NCBI RefSeq assembly: GCF_036711975.1
Contig: NC_091972.1
Coordinates: 4,035,001-4,099,000, forward strand
Direction of reading: 5' to 3'
Length of the DNA stretch: 64,000 nucleotides
From: Onthophagus taurus
Taxonomy: Eukaryota; Arthropoda; Insecta; Coleoptera; Scarabaeidae
Part shown: positions 1 through 14,100 of the stretch, in pieces
Layout: the number at the start of each line of letters is the position of its first letter
How positions within the stretch are numbered: position 1 is the stretch's first letter
The notes under the pieces: model-generated
What the model was told of the DNA's origin: nothing
Database searches by the model: none
What the model saw: the letters and a program-made list of their open reading frames with translations, nothing else
Made by a program: the position numbers and the translations under genes

Positions 1-186
1 ATTAACACGAGGTCGGTTTCGACCGAGGAGCTACTTCTATGAAATATAGATACAAAGCCGTATTATTTGTAATGATATATAACTTAATTAAGTCTGAATA
101 TTATGCATTCAATATACAGGGTGAGTCAGGAGGAATGGACCAAACTTTAGGAGTGTATCATACGCTTGAAAATAATGATTATTATA

Positions 187-1940
187 AACAGGGTGGTTCA
201 AATTCGATGTCCGAACAGGCTATCTCGGAAACTATAAGAGTTAGAAAAAAAGTAGCTTACATGTCATGATCTCGTTTTTCGAGAAACTGCTAATGTCAAA
301 AACCTCAAAGCGCTATCGCCTTTTGTTTTTCCCCTAGAGGCCAAAATTGAAAATATCGTAAAACCAGCAAGTGCAATTATCTTGGTTATTATTATAGGTG
401 GAGTATTATAACTCAGATATTGTATGGACACTTTTTTGCAGAGAATTAGGTGATGTAGTCAAAAAAAATTTTTCGGTTTTAGATTTTGAGATATTATGAC
501 AATGTTCGTTTTTTTAAATGGAAACAACCACTGATTATTCGCTTATTAAATTCGCTATTTTTTTCTGATTACAAAAATATAGGTCTATTTCTTATTGTTT
601 TAGAATAAAGCAAAAAATAAACTTTTTTTAAGTATCGTCAAAGAAATTAAATTTACAGTTTCCTGTAAGTTACGGGGCGGTAGGTAAAATCTAAAAAGTT
701 AACACTTAAATACGAAGATAAATTCTGGTATTTAAAAACAAATCATTTTTTAATATCTAACATGTCAAACTTTTCAAAATTTTCGTAATTGATCTTAAAA
801 ACAGGATTTTTAAAGTGACACTTCAGAAAATTTTTGAATACAAACAAATGTTGCTATGTTTATTTGAATTAACTAAAACAAAGCATATGAGCGCCATCTA
901 TCGATAATTTATTAAGTCATTTAAAAATAATATTAAATCGTAATAAAAAATGTGAAATAATGCAATCTATTCCAATTTTTGTGTAAAACACATATAAATT
1001 AAACAGTTCAACAAATATATTTGTTCCAAATATCAGAAATATGTTTTTTTAATTTTCAGTTATAGAACCGTAATTTACAGGAAACTGTAACCCAGGAAAC
1101 CAGCAAGTGTAATTATCTTGGTTATTATTATAGGTGGAGTATTATAACTCAGACATTATAGGGACACTTTTTTGCAGAGAATTTGATGATGTAGCCAAAA
1201 AAAATTTTTCGGTTTTAGATTTTGAGATATTATGACAATGTTCGTTTTTTTAAATGGAAACACCCACTGATTATTCGCTTATTAAATTCGTTATTTTTTT
1301 CTGATTACAAAAATATAGGTCTATTTCTTATTGTTTTAGAATAAAGCAAAAAATAAACTTTTATTTAGTATCGTCAAAGAAATTAAATTTACAGTTTCCT
1401 GTAAATTATGGTACTATAACTAAAAATTATTCTACTAAAAATTTATATAAAATTTACTTTATTTTCTCTTATCTCCATCTTAAAAAACATGATTTTTAAT
1501 TTGACACTTGAGAAAATTTTTTAATACAAACAAATGTTGCCGTTTATTTGAATTAAAAAAAAATATATGAGCACCATCTATCAATAATTTATTAAGTCAT
1601 TTAATAATAATATTATATATGTATTAATAAAAAATGTGAAATAATATAATCTATTCCAACTTTTGTGTAAAACAAATATAAATTAAATAGTTCAACAAAT
1701 GTATTTGTTTCAAATATCAGAAAAATGATTTTTAATTTTTAGTTATAATTTACAGGAAACTGTAAATTTAATTTCTTTGACACTAAAAAAAAGTTTATTT
1801 TTAACTTTATTCTAAAACAATAAGAAATAGACCTGTTAAACCCTATATTTAGGTAATCAGAACACGGTAAAAAAAAAATAACGAATTTAATAAGCGAATA
1901 ATCAACTTCTATGAGATATACATATATACAGGATGATTTA
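187..1940. repeat. Partly tandem repeat with tacagggt ends
   Basis: A repeat beginning with acagggtggttc at about 187 is partly duplicated in tandem. The block starting aaaccagcaagtg at 362 restarts at about 1097 with the same order, a period near 737 bp. Each block carries an internal inverted repeat whose arms include aaatttacagtttcctgtaa. A single cleaner copy lies at 19259-20228. No coding capacity is visible, so this is probably a non-autonomous DNA element. The 80-codon minus-strand ORF at 1739-1981 lies in the palindromic part and is not a gene. Confidence 0.7.
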
Positions 1941-2640
1941 TAACATACGGAGCAGACTAAAAGGTAGGCACTAGGGGTCAAACTGAAGAGAAAACTTCAG
2001 TTTAAAACTTAATAGTTACATAGATATCGTATGTTAATTTTTTAAATAATTTAACGTCCATTTTTGAGAATCGCTGATATTCAGTAAAGAACAATAAAAA
2101 TATTTGTTAATGCCATCCTAATTTTTAAAGGAGCTGTAAATGGAGACAATTTATTGTTTCGGTAGTTTTGTTATTTTAGATAATACGTAATTTCTTAAAA
2201 GAAATAATAGATGTTAAATTTAATAATTAATAATTTAAATTAATTTCATTTAAATAATAGACATTTAATTTTGACGTTAAATGACATGTCCGCTGGTAAG
2301 TAACCAAATCAACTGTAATCAACTGGATTGGCAGCAATAAAAACATGGTATCAGCGGTTCTCAACAAAAAAACACCAGTTTTTGAGTATTTTAACACATT
2401 TTTAAATACCCATAACTGCTATATTACCAAGATTTTATTATTTTTGTTAATTATGCATTGTTTAAGTAACCCCTCGCAGTTTGAATTTAAACGTAGTGTA
2501 ATACCGTATGTGGTAAGAAATGCACGGCCATTAGTTCAACTTTAACGTTCTATATCTTTGTGATTATTAAGTTGTGGTTAAAACATTATTAAGAAAATAT
2601 CTTCAATTTGGCCCCTTAGTTCAATGAACAATATCCAATA
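1941..2640. other. AT-rich interval, nothing recognised
   Basis: No exon with plausible splice signals or protein motif is visible. The short ORF at 2345-2545 has no recognisable motif. Confidence 0.5.
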
Positions 2641-2659
2641 ATCTAACGCTGGATAACAA

Positions 2660-2835
2660 CAAAAACAAGAACTAATACTAGCATTAGAACTAATACTAGA
2701 CCTAGAAACATTCGGGTTAAGTCGTCTTAAGAGACGTACGGCTAAACACGAATGCCGTACGTATCTTAAGACGGCTAAACCAGAATGATTCTAGTTCTAG
2801 GTTTAGTGTTAGTTCTACTTTTAGTTCAATAACAA
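2660..2835. repeat. Isolated palindromic repeat of the 35.5-39.9 kb family
   Basis: The sequence contains the arms cattcgggt...cggctaaac and the flanking words ctagaacta and tagttctag typical of the large array at 35487-39900. It reads as two partial stem-loops back to back. It is noncoding. Confidence 0.75.
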
Positions 2836-3039
2836 TTTAGAACAATCTGTTATGTAACCAAGCCGAGGTTGGTTCAAGGTCACTTGCGGCCGAGGTGCTA
2901 CATCTATAACGTATAGATACAAACTGCACAATTTTCAAAGATATATATGATTTAATTAAGTCTAAATCGTTTGTAACCGATTTGTGAATTAATCGAACAG
3001 CTTTTCAATCGATCTTATACAATAAATTTTTTGTTTTAG

Positions 3040-4590
3040 ATTTTTATATTAATATCTTCAAACCATCTTAACGCGGAGGAAAATCAAAGAGGAAAAGAAT
3101 CAGATGAACCACCAGAAGGTTATTACGCGTTTATTGAATCACCAAACGCTGAACCGCCGCGGGTTCGACCTCCCCCTTATTCATTTTCAGCTGTAAATTG
3201 TCGAGAAGAAATCGAAAAAGTTCCTAATAATGCCCCCTTTAATCTTTGCGGCGATTTAAATAAAGGATCAATACCGAAAAATCCGATGGGACAAAACGTT
3301 ATGGGATCACCTTACCCATTGTAAACACAAAAATTCTTTATTAAGCAATATAATCAACCCATTTTTTTTAGTGATTTAATTAAAAATATGACTCTAAAAT
3401 ATTTAAGTAGAACTCTTCCCATTTTAAAAGCGGATCAAACTTTACCGAAAGTAGCCCAATTACAAGATGACGGAATTAACGAAAACACGTAAGTAAAACG
3501 TTTATTTTGACATCGTGTTTTGTAACTAAAAAATTTTTGTTTCTTACATAAAAAAAATTGCGTGACAAACTCTGAAACATGCGAAAACGGCAACATTTTC
3601 ATAATCATGTCACATAATACACGAGTTTAGCGTCACGAAGATACAGTTTTTATTTTTGAAAGTATTGAACGACAAATATATTTTTTAGGATTGGTACTTA
3701 TAGCAAAGCTAATGATCGTATTAGAAGGGACGTAAAGGAAAATGAAGAAAAGCATAAAGATGAAATTAAAAAAGGCGAAGAAGATTTAAAAATAAAAACA
3801 AGAAAAAGCAGAAAATTTTGCGACCAAGGCGGTGTTTGGTGTATGTTGTACAAAGCGATAAATGGTGATCCAAATTCCCAGCCAACATCATCGTCTCAAA
3901 TGCCAATTGAAAGACGAGATGATGTTCCAACGAGATATGAAGGACCACCAACTCCTTGTCCTGCTAAAGTTGAATATGCTACCCCAGTTTTTGCGAAGAA
4001 TTATCAAGGAATTTGGAGATATGTTGTACAAATTCCTTATGAAGGTTACTTTACTCAAACTGTAGAAGTAACTAGGTAAAAATAAAAGAATCATTTTAAT
4101 TTTTTTTTTGATTTTTTAATGCTTATTTAGATGCCTACAATCAAGATGTCACTACTTAGACGGTGGATGTTTATCTTCACCGAGATGGTCCAGTTTATTA
4201 GTTGCCGAAATTTATTATCCAGATACCGTTTTATCAAGTTCCGATTTGGGAAATCCTCAAAGATCACCCGTTAGTGCTTCGCAACCTCCATCTGTACAAG
4301 ATTTCCAAGTAAGAGAATTAATTTTTATCTAAAAAATCGATTCAAACAAATTTTTTTTCTTGATCTTTTAGAATTATCAACAATATCTACATAAAAGAGC
4401 AGGGCTTCAAGCGGCACCTGTGGATGCAACAACACAAAAACCGATGCATTGCGATGGAATTGATAATTTGGGTTGTTTCCAAGTGCGATTATTTTACGAC
4501 TGGTTCTTAATTCCGGGATCGTGCAAGTGTTGGAGGCCAGATTATTTCAATAAATATGTGCGTAGGAAAAACGTTTCGCCAGATCTTTAA
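3040..4590 (+). CDS. spz3: Spatzle 3-like cystine-knot cytokine, lacking its first exon here
   Basis: Five spliced exons were read by eye: 3040-3320, 3372-3488, 3689-4075, 4131-4308 and 4372-4590. All introns are GT-AG with compatible phases. They join into 393 residues ending at TAA 4588-4590. Spatzle proteins are secreted, proteolytically activated ligands of Toll receptors. The first visible residues (IFILISS) look like the end of a signal peptide, so the exon with the start codon must lie upstream and was not found. The C-terminal half carries the cysteine-rich Spatzle domain, with motifs TRCLQSRCHYLDGGC, LLVAEIYYPD, GCFQVRLFYDWFLIPG and SCKCWRPDYF. This pattern matches my memory of the Spatzle 3 branch better than Spatzle 1. 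A basic, lysine-rich segment in exon 3 (about residues 140-170) precedes the domain. The gene is intact from exon 2 onward and converges on Mtap. The family is secure; the subfamily is less so. Confidence 0.85.
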
Positions 4591-5140
4591 TGTGAATGTG
4601 TAAGAAAAAACAAAGCTTGTTGAATAATGAGTATGTAATTATTTTTTTAATAGGAAGACTGTACTTACCATTATTTTTTTTTTTATAAATAATAATTTAA
4701 TTACAAAATTTGTGGATTATTAAACATCATAATTTATTGTACGATTTAGATTAATACTGGAAATTTATGTTATTATTATGGAAGTTAAAAAGTAGTTTGT
4801 TTAAACAACACAATTTAAGGTAAAAAATATAAAAATTTTTAAATTGTGTTGTTTGATCATTATTTTTGGGAATATTAATAAATGTTAATTTTAAGGTAAA
4901 TAAAAAAAATAGGATGATTGTGTTAATATTTAAATAAATTAAAAAAAAAGAACATCTAAATTAACATAAATTTATTTTTAATAAAAGAAATTAATTGACT
5001 TGAAAAAACAATATTAAAAAAAAAGAGATTTATTAAAATGATCTTTTTATATTATTTAATATATAACGCGAATTTCCTGTAAAAATAAAGAAGTATACAT
5101 TATACTCAATTCAAATTCAATTTTTTAGTTGCTTCCAGTT
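4591..5140. other. 3' intergenic space between convergent genes
   Basis: Very AT-rich, with several candidate polyadenylation signals on both strands: attaataaatg near 4876 for the spz gene, and tttattttta near 4969 (minus strand) for Mtap. An inverted repeat of acacaatttaa type lies at about 4808-4855. No gene is seen. Confidence 0.5.
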
Positions 5141-8100
5141 TTAAGTTTTAGGGGGGCATTTACAACTTCTATGAGTTTTTAATCCTAGGGCAATCTGGAA
5201 AAGGGAAAGGATAGGATTTTAGAAATGGAAATTTTGTGAAAAATTGGAATGGAAGAAGAAATTTAAAAGGAACACTGTGCATAGTGTACAGAAAGAAAAT
5301 AGCTACATAAATTAATATAAATACCTGTAATTCTTGAATTTCTTTATCCCAATTTTTCGCGGCAACCTTTTGGACGGCTGCAATTAAAAGGGTTTTCAGC
5401 TTCTCGACGTTATTTTGGAAACTTTGTAGAACAACGTTGTGCGAAACCGTTTGGTAGTCGTCTTTCCAACAATCGTAATCAGTTACCAAGGCAATTGCTG
5501 AGTAAAGAAGTCCTGCTTCTTTTGCTAATACAACCTAAAAAATTCTTATTTATAAAGATATTTTTATGAATCACGTTATAATTTTAAATACATATTCATG
5601 AGCAGAGTTTGAAAAAGATTGAAACCATATAATGTTATTGGGGTAATGGTTGTAGTTATTTTTATTATATCAGTAAAAGCTATATATATATATATATACA
5701 GGGTGGTTCAGTTTTTAATCGGGAAACTTTACGTAGTTCTTGCCAAAATAGCACAAGGTTTTTATATAAACATAGAGTCTTTGAAACTTTGTACTACTGG
5801 TTAAGACCTTATTTTCAAGCATACCTTAAACTTCCCTAGCACTCTCTAAGGAGATGAAATTCACCACCCCCTTGATTTAGTATTTTCCTTAAAGTTAATA
5901 GTTTCCGTGTAAAAAAATAAAATATCGTGCCATGCACCGGTATGTGCCGCCATGTTTAACTAAAATTATTCTAAAAGTGGCTCTGAGAACTTGTAAATTT
6001 CATATACGGTGAATCCTCATAATTGTTGATGATTATTAATAATTTTTGACTCTTATTAAGAAAGAGTATCAATTTTTTAATATTGTTTAAAACAACGTAA
6101 TTTGTTCAGACAGACATTCATCTTATTTATGGCTTTCTTATGAAAATCACAATTATTTGGTGTTATTTAGTTAGTACTAAATCCTAGGAAGTGCACAACT
6201 TCCATAGCCAGCAATAAAGAAATTTCTTTTTTTAATAATAGAACCGTTTTACTGTACAATGCAGCATACTTTACTTTTTTTACGCTAAAACTATTATCTT
6301 TAACGAAAAAACTAAAGACACAAAAAAGTAGCAATAAAGAATAAACTTTACAACCCATATTTTTTTATGTCAATCCATGGCGTTAAAAAGTTGTTATAAA
6401 AAAATCAAAGGGGTTGTGAATATCATCCCCTTAGAGGGCGCTAGGGAAGTTCAAGGCACAGAATAACCAGAAATGACACTGATGTCGATTCGTTTGATGT
6501 TGACGGCACCTCGTTTTGTGACCTCGATGTAAAATCCGCCATCTTATTGCGAGTTACCAAAGGCATAGAATAACCAGAAGTGCCACTGCGGATATTCTGC
6601 CAAATCTTTACCAGCAATAACAGCATACCTTAGCAACTCGCTATAATATGGCGTCAGATTTGGCGGGATACCGCTAGTGTCACTTCTGGTTATTCTGTGA
6701 CTATGCTCATTTTTTAATTCGGAGGAGTGTTTTAAATTGAAGCGCTAAAAAGAAGGGTTGCTATTGGTCAGTTTTAAGCAAAAATTACACGAGGGAACTT
6801 CCAGATATTGCCGGCCGTCTAGAAACATTCGGGTTTAGCCGCACGTCTCTCAACACGGCTAAACCCGAATGATTCTAGTTCTAGGTCTTGTGTTAGTTCT
6901 GGTGATAGTGCAATAAAAATATGCAACATAGTGATATCTGATGCTAACTAGCGCTACCTATCATTGTCACTACAACTAACATTAGACTTAGAACTAGAAA
7001 CATTCGGATTTAGCTGCACGTCTCTCAAGACGGCTAAACCCGAATGATTCCAGTTCTAGGTCTTGTGTTGAGACCTAGAGTGCTGCCATCTAGCAACTAA
7101 TAAGTGATATGTAGGACGTAGTGCTGCCATCTGTTGATTAATATTAATAATATTGTATAAGAAAAGAAAAAATTGACGTGTTGGTTTTCAAATTGAGATA
7201 ACAAGTCCGAAAATGACGTCTTGATTAAAGCATCTGATTAATCCCAAAAAATTTTTAATCCCTCAAGCTATTATACAACGGCAATTCCACTAATCGGCCT
7301 CGAAGCAGTAACAACTAGAACTAACACTAGAAAGAGAACTAGAAATATTCGGATTTAGCCGCACGTCTCTCAAGACGGCTAAACCCAACTAATTCTAGTT
7401 CTAGGTCTTGTGTCAGTTCTAGTAATAGTGCTGGTCTAAAACTAGAACTAACTAGACCAAGAACTAGAAACATTCGGGTTTAGCCGCATTGATTCTAGTT
7501 CTAGGTCTTGTGTTGAGACCTAGAGTGCTGCCATCTAGCAACTAATAAGTACATTGTAGGATGTAGTGCTGCCATCTATTGATTAATATTAGTAAGTGTA
7601 TAGTAAAACTTAACCAGCCTGTATATACAGGATGTCAGATAAAAAATGCCCCAAGCTGTAACTCTGTCATTTACATTCCGTTTTTCATGAACGAGGTATC
7701 AAATGAAATGGTTTGATGAATACTATGATTCATGCTACAAATAAACTTTTTCCAACGCCACCTTCAATTTCAAACGATTATCAACTTTTGATTTTCAAAT
7801 TGGTTGGTATGTTTTTCTTCACGTTCTTGGATACAGATTTTTTTTCTGAACCCATTTCTGTACAATACATTAACATTAATTGTAATTTTAGCAGAGAAAA
7901 ACAATTAAACCATTTTCCGAACATTGTCTTAGTCACTTCTGTAATACTGTAGTGTATCATGGAAAAAAATAACGCGCAAAACTGATAACAGTCATTAAAC
8001 GATATTTCAATGTTATACATATATGAATGTTCGGAAATATATATATTTATATTATATTTGTAGCATGAATCATAGTATTCATCAAACCATTTCATTTGAT

Positions 8101-11100
8101 ACTTCGCTCATGAAAATCGGAATGTAAATGACAGAGTTACAGCTTGGGGCGTTTTTATCTGACACCCTGTATATACAGGGTGATTCACATAAGAACCGAC
8201 ACAGAGCAGGGACATGTAGAGGACAATAAATTAAGATGATTTAACGCAACTTATCTCTACTAAGTTGTACGTCTGAGGAGTTATAGTCCTTCAAAGTTTG
8301 GTCTTAAATTTTTAAAACATTGAATATCTTCGTAATACATTAAGCTAGAAAAACCAAATTTGGTATACGTTTTGTGTGTACTGAAGGTATTAATTGGTAG
8401 GAAATTGAGGCCAACTGAGGCATTTCAAAGGGTTGATTAATGGTGATAATCCCCTAAATTTTGACAGATTTTTTTTTTCCTTTTGGTGGATTTAATACAT
8501 TATTACCTCATTTCATGTGGAATTTAATTCTAAAACTTTTTTTACTATTATTATTTTTTTAAAAAACATTGTCATTTAAGTCTAAAGACACGTATTTCGT
8601 TAATGCTATTTAAAATCATCGAAAATTCAGTAGTCGACTGTGAAATTGTACGTCAAACTTGACAAAAAGGTTAAGTAAATGAAGAAAAAGGTTGTTCAGT
8701 TAAGTAAATGCTTTTTTGTAATTCGCGACGGTAATGAAAGCTATAACAGTACTCAAACGGGTGCTGTAATGAGACTCCTTACAGCATCCGATGCTGTAAT
8801 GAGATTTTAGTAACATTTTATGGAACAAGTTCAAGTTGGTGACATTGGGTCATTAATTTTTCTAGTTATCAATGTGACAATGTTTGTCTATGGATGTTTA
8901 AACGTGTTCTTAGCATCGAATACAAGGTCCACAATGATGAGGACATTGAACTCTGAGCAATTTCTCTTATTTTGGGAGGTGTACATGAAACATTTTTGTC
9001 AGGTGAATACATTTTGTGTTTTGACAGTTTCTAATTGTCAATTCAAATTTCTATTTTCAAGTGTTACGGTATTACCAACTGGTACATACCTATTTCCCTA
9101 CATTGTCAAAATTTACTTTATTTTTGAGAAAAAAAAGGATAAAAACGCGAATTACAAAAAATAGCATAAAAAACACGTTTCATAAGACTTAAATTAAAGC
9201 ACTCATTCATTAAAAAACTCGTGGCTTCGCCACTCGTTTTTCGACTTGAATTCGTGCATTTCAAACGTGTCTTACGAAACTTGTTTTTTAATATACTATT
9301 AAAGCAAAATTAAAACTTGTTGTTTTATAATTTAGAAGAACATATTAAACTTACTGGTGAATGTAATAATAAATTTTAATCAAGAATTTGAGTGACGATT
9401 TGCAAATCTCAATAATCTTCAACCGATTTTTGAATTTATTTTATTTCCTTTTGGAGAATTCAATAACGAGAATATTTCATCAAATCTAGCTCATACTTAT
9501 CAATTGAATTCATCGGCTCAGATATAATTGTGAAAGCATGTGCAAATGAAAATTATTTTTGGAATATATTACCAGAAGAAAAATATTCATTATTGAGATT
9601 GGTGACAATGAGGATATTTGCATTTTTTAGGTTCCACATATCTGTGTGAAGCAGTGTTTTCTCAAATGAAAAACATCAAATCGCAATTTATGAGTTCTCT
9701 GACTGATGACCACTTAATGGCATCTATTCGATTAAGCATCAGTGATTACTGATTACAAACCTAACTTTACAAGACTTGTTGATGAAATGGAATGTCATGA
9801 ATCTACTCCAAAATATTTATCACTATACATATATGAAAAAATATTTGTAGCATCAACGTAGAGAAATTTTTCAAAAATATGAAAATTGGAAGAGTGATAA
9901 AAGAAATCGGTATCCGGAGCATGATACAGAAAAACTTTTACAACAAAAGTTGTAGCATATTGTAAACTTAACACAATGCTCTATAAGATTATTGCTGCCA
10001 GATGCATCAATGTAGAGAATTTTTCAAAAATATGAGAATTAGAAGTGTAAAAAAAATCGGTGTCCGGAACATGATACAGAAAAATTTACGTCTGTCAAGT
10101 TGGCACTACATCTTGCGATTTGAATAAAAAAAAACTATACATCGTAATGTTTACAAATTTGTCGCGTCCTTTTTTATGAATAATTTTTGAGGTATTGTAC
10201 TTTAAAATCAAACGTTACTAAGGATTGCTATGACGTCATATTAAAGTCACAATTGACCAATTACAGTTACGATAGTAGCGTATTAATGATGTAAGGCTCA
10301 ATGGTGAAAAACCAACATCACCATACTAAAATCATGAGCAAAACGGTTGTACAGGGTGTTCAAATTTCGATGGGTTTGCAGGGTATCTCAGTTATTATGA
10401 AAGATAGAAAGTTGCGGCTTTCGCGAACCTGAGCTACTTTTTTGTGAAACTTGCAATGGCGCAAACCAAATTTTTATAGCCCTCTTCGTTTTTGATATAC
10501 AGGGAGTATTTGAAATTTACGATTTTCAGAAACCTCCTGTATCTCGGCTATCCGGAAACTTAGTAAAAAAGTAAAAACGGGTTCTAATAGATTTTTTCCA
10601 AAGAAATTGTATATATAGAAGCCGCATCGCCTATGTTCGCCCGTATACCGGTTTGAAGCCAACGCAAGAGCATTTGTTTGCAAACAAAATAGACCTTGGT
10701 CCTAGCAACAGTGGCGTGTACGAATTAGATGAAATTGGTCAGACTTTATCCAGTGGCGTATCCAAAAATTATTGCCGTAATAATTTTATAAATTGTAGAA
10801 TGAATTTTTTTCTATATCTTTGTCAAGTTTTAATAAGATTTTGAAATATTAAACACAATAAATATAATCTTGTAATCTTTTAAATTAGTCACAGGACCTA
10901 GAAACAATATACATACTTGGTAAACCATACAAGTATGTACTATTTTGATTGATAAGTTCTATTTCTAACTTTTTAGTGGTACACTAAATGTATAAATATA
11001 TATAAATAAAAATGAAGAAAAATGAATCGAAAGAAGAACGACTTTGAAGATTTATTGATTCGCAAATAGGATTCGTTATTTTAGTGTATGTCTTATTCTA

Positions 11101-14100
11101 GGAGCTAAAATAATATTCGGGAGTATTCGGCGATAATCGGCCGATGGTCCGATCTGTGCACGTTCATTGTTTCAACTGGTTTCGACAAAGGTTGTTAGTA
11201 AACAAACCGCGTGTTGCGTTGGCTTCAAGTTTTAATGTTTACAACTGCTTCTATATATACAATTTCTTTGATTTTTTCACGTGGAATTCAATGGTGCACG
11301 TAGAATTTTTCTCGTCATCGCGGTTTTTTGAGTTATAAACACAACTCAAATACTGAATACTCAACTTCTAAAATACTTAACTCTTTATAACTCAAAAACC
11401 GTGATGACTAGAAAAATTACTTATTATTATTTCTACGTGCACCATTGGATTCTACCCTGCAAACCCATCGAAATTTGGACATCCTGTACGTCATCAAACG
11501 TTACCACGCTTGTTTTTCAAACCAAATTGACGAATTACAGAATTACGATTACAGTTACCATAGTAACGTATTGATGACGTGTAACAATTTTGCTTATGAT
11601 TTTAGTATGTTGTATATGTGAGGTAGAGCTAACTTGACACCCGGTCTATGACTTAAAATTGAGATATAACAAATAATTTATAAGAGAAAATGTTATTTTA
11701 TTAAATGTAAAATAGACGCGGTCTTTCGGTAAGTTTTTTATTGCACAATTTATACAGCCTGATTCAGAGTAAGCGCCTTATTTTTTTTTAGCCACACTAT
11801 GGGTACTACTTTCAATATATTTGGCAGTAATATGTTTTAGGACATTCTCTACACGCTGGTGATATCATATTTTCAATTTGACGAAAATCGTAGGATAATT
11901 CTGCATTATTTTTGTATGAAATGTTTTATTCCATCAGTTATAATTATTGAGTTATAGAAGAAATTTTGAAAATACTTGAAACTTTTAATTATCAAGGTTA
12001 AGGTTGGTACAACTGATCGATGGATTAAAACTGTTTGCTGGATATGTTATATAGGCGAATTCTAAAGCTTTTTTGTATGAAACATTTTATTCCATCAGTT
12101 ATAATTATTGAGTTATAGAAGAAATTTGTTGAAATACTTGAAAACTTTTAATTATCAGGCTGGAGGTTGGTACAACTGATCGATGGATTAAAACTGTTTG
12201 CTGGATATGTTATATAGGCGAATTCTAAAGCTTTTTTGTATGAAACATTTTATTCCATCAGTTATAATTATTGAGTTATAGAAGAAATTTGTTGAAATAC
12301 TTGAAAACTTTTAATTATCAGGCTTGAGGTTGGTGCAACTGATCGATGGATTAAAACTGTTTGCTGGATATGTTATATAGGCGAATTCTAAAGCTTTTTT
12401 GTATGAAACATTTTATTCCATCAGTTATAATTATTGAGTTATAGAAGAAATTTGTTGAAATACTTGAAAACTTTTAATTATCAGGCTTGAGGTTGGTACA
12501 ACTGATCGATGGATTAAAACTGTTTGCTGGATATGTTATATAGGCGAATTCTAAAGCTTTTTTGTATGAAACATTTTATTCCATCAGTTATAATTATTGA
12601 GTTATAGAAGAAATTTGTTGAAATACTTGAAAACTTTTAATTATCAGGCTTGAGGTTGGTACAACTGATCGATGGATTAAAACTGTTTGCTGGATATGTT
12701 ATATAGGCGAATTCTAAAGCTTTTTTGTATGAAACGTTTTATTCCATCAGTTATAATTATTGAGTTATAGAAGAAATTTGTTGAAATACTTGAAAACTTT
12801 TAATTATCAGGCTTGAGGTTGGTACAACTGATCGATGGATTAAAACTGTTTGCTGGATATGTTCTATAGGCGAATTCTAAAGCTTTTTTGTATGAAACAT
12901 TTTATTCCATCAGTTATAATTATTGAGTTATAGAAGAAATTTGTTGAAATACTTGAAAACTTTTAATTATCAGGCTTGAGGTTGGTACAACTGATCGATG
13001 GATTAAAACTGTTTGCTGGATATGTTATATAGGCGAATTCTAAAGCTTTTTTGTATGAAACATTTTATTCCATCAGTTATAATTATTGAGTTATAGAAGA
13101 AATTTGTTGAAATACTTGAAAACTTTTAATTATCAGGCTTGAGGTTGGTACAACTGATCGATGGATTAAAACTGTTTGCTGGATATGTTATATAGGCGAA
13201 TTCTAAAGCTTTTTTGTATGAAACGTTTTATTCCATCAGTCATAATTATTGAGTTATAGAAGAAATTTGTTGAAATACTTGAAAACTTTTAATTATCAGG
13301 CTTGAGGTTGGTACAACTGATCGATGGATTAAAACTGTTTGCTGGATATGTTCTATAGGCGAATTCTAAAGCTTTTTTGTATGAAACATTTTATTCCATC
13401 AGTTATAATTATTGAGTTATAGAAGAAATTTGTTGAAATACTTGAAAACTTTTAATTATCAGGCTTGAGGTTGGTACAACTGATCGATGGATTAAAACTG
13501 TTTGCTGGATATGTTATATAGGCGAATTCTAAAGCTTTTTTGTATGAAACATTTTATTCCATCAGTTATAATTATTGAGTTATAGAAGAAATTTGTTGAA
13601 ATACTTGAAAACTTTTAATTATCAGGCTTGAGGTTGGTACAACTGATCGATGGATTAAAACTGTTTGCTGGATATGTTATATAGGCGAATTCTAAAGCTT
13701 TTTTGTATGAAACGTTTTATTCCATCAGTTATAATTATTGAGTTATAGAAGAAATTTGTTGAAATAGTTGAAAACTTTTAATTATCAGGCTTGAGGTTGG
13801 TACAACTGATCGATGGATTAAAACTGTTTGCTGGATATGTTATATAGGCGAATTCTAAAGCTTTTTTGTATGAAACATTTTATTCCATCAGTTATAATTA
13901 TTGAGTTATAGAAGAAATTTGTTGAAATACTTGAAAACTTTTAATTATCAGGCTTGAGGTTGGTACAACTGATCGATGGATTAAAACTGTTTGCTGGATA
14001 TGTTATATAGGCGAATTCTAAAGCTTTTTTGTATGAAACGTTTTATTCCATCAGTTATAATTATTGAGTTATAGAAGAAATTTGTTGAAATAGTTGAAAA

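Noticed and set aside
8820..9164. 114-codon ORF in the Mtap intron
   Set aside because: Some hydrophobic segments are visible, but there is no recognised motif and it is in repeat-rich DNA. It may be a transposon shadow.
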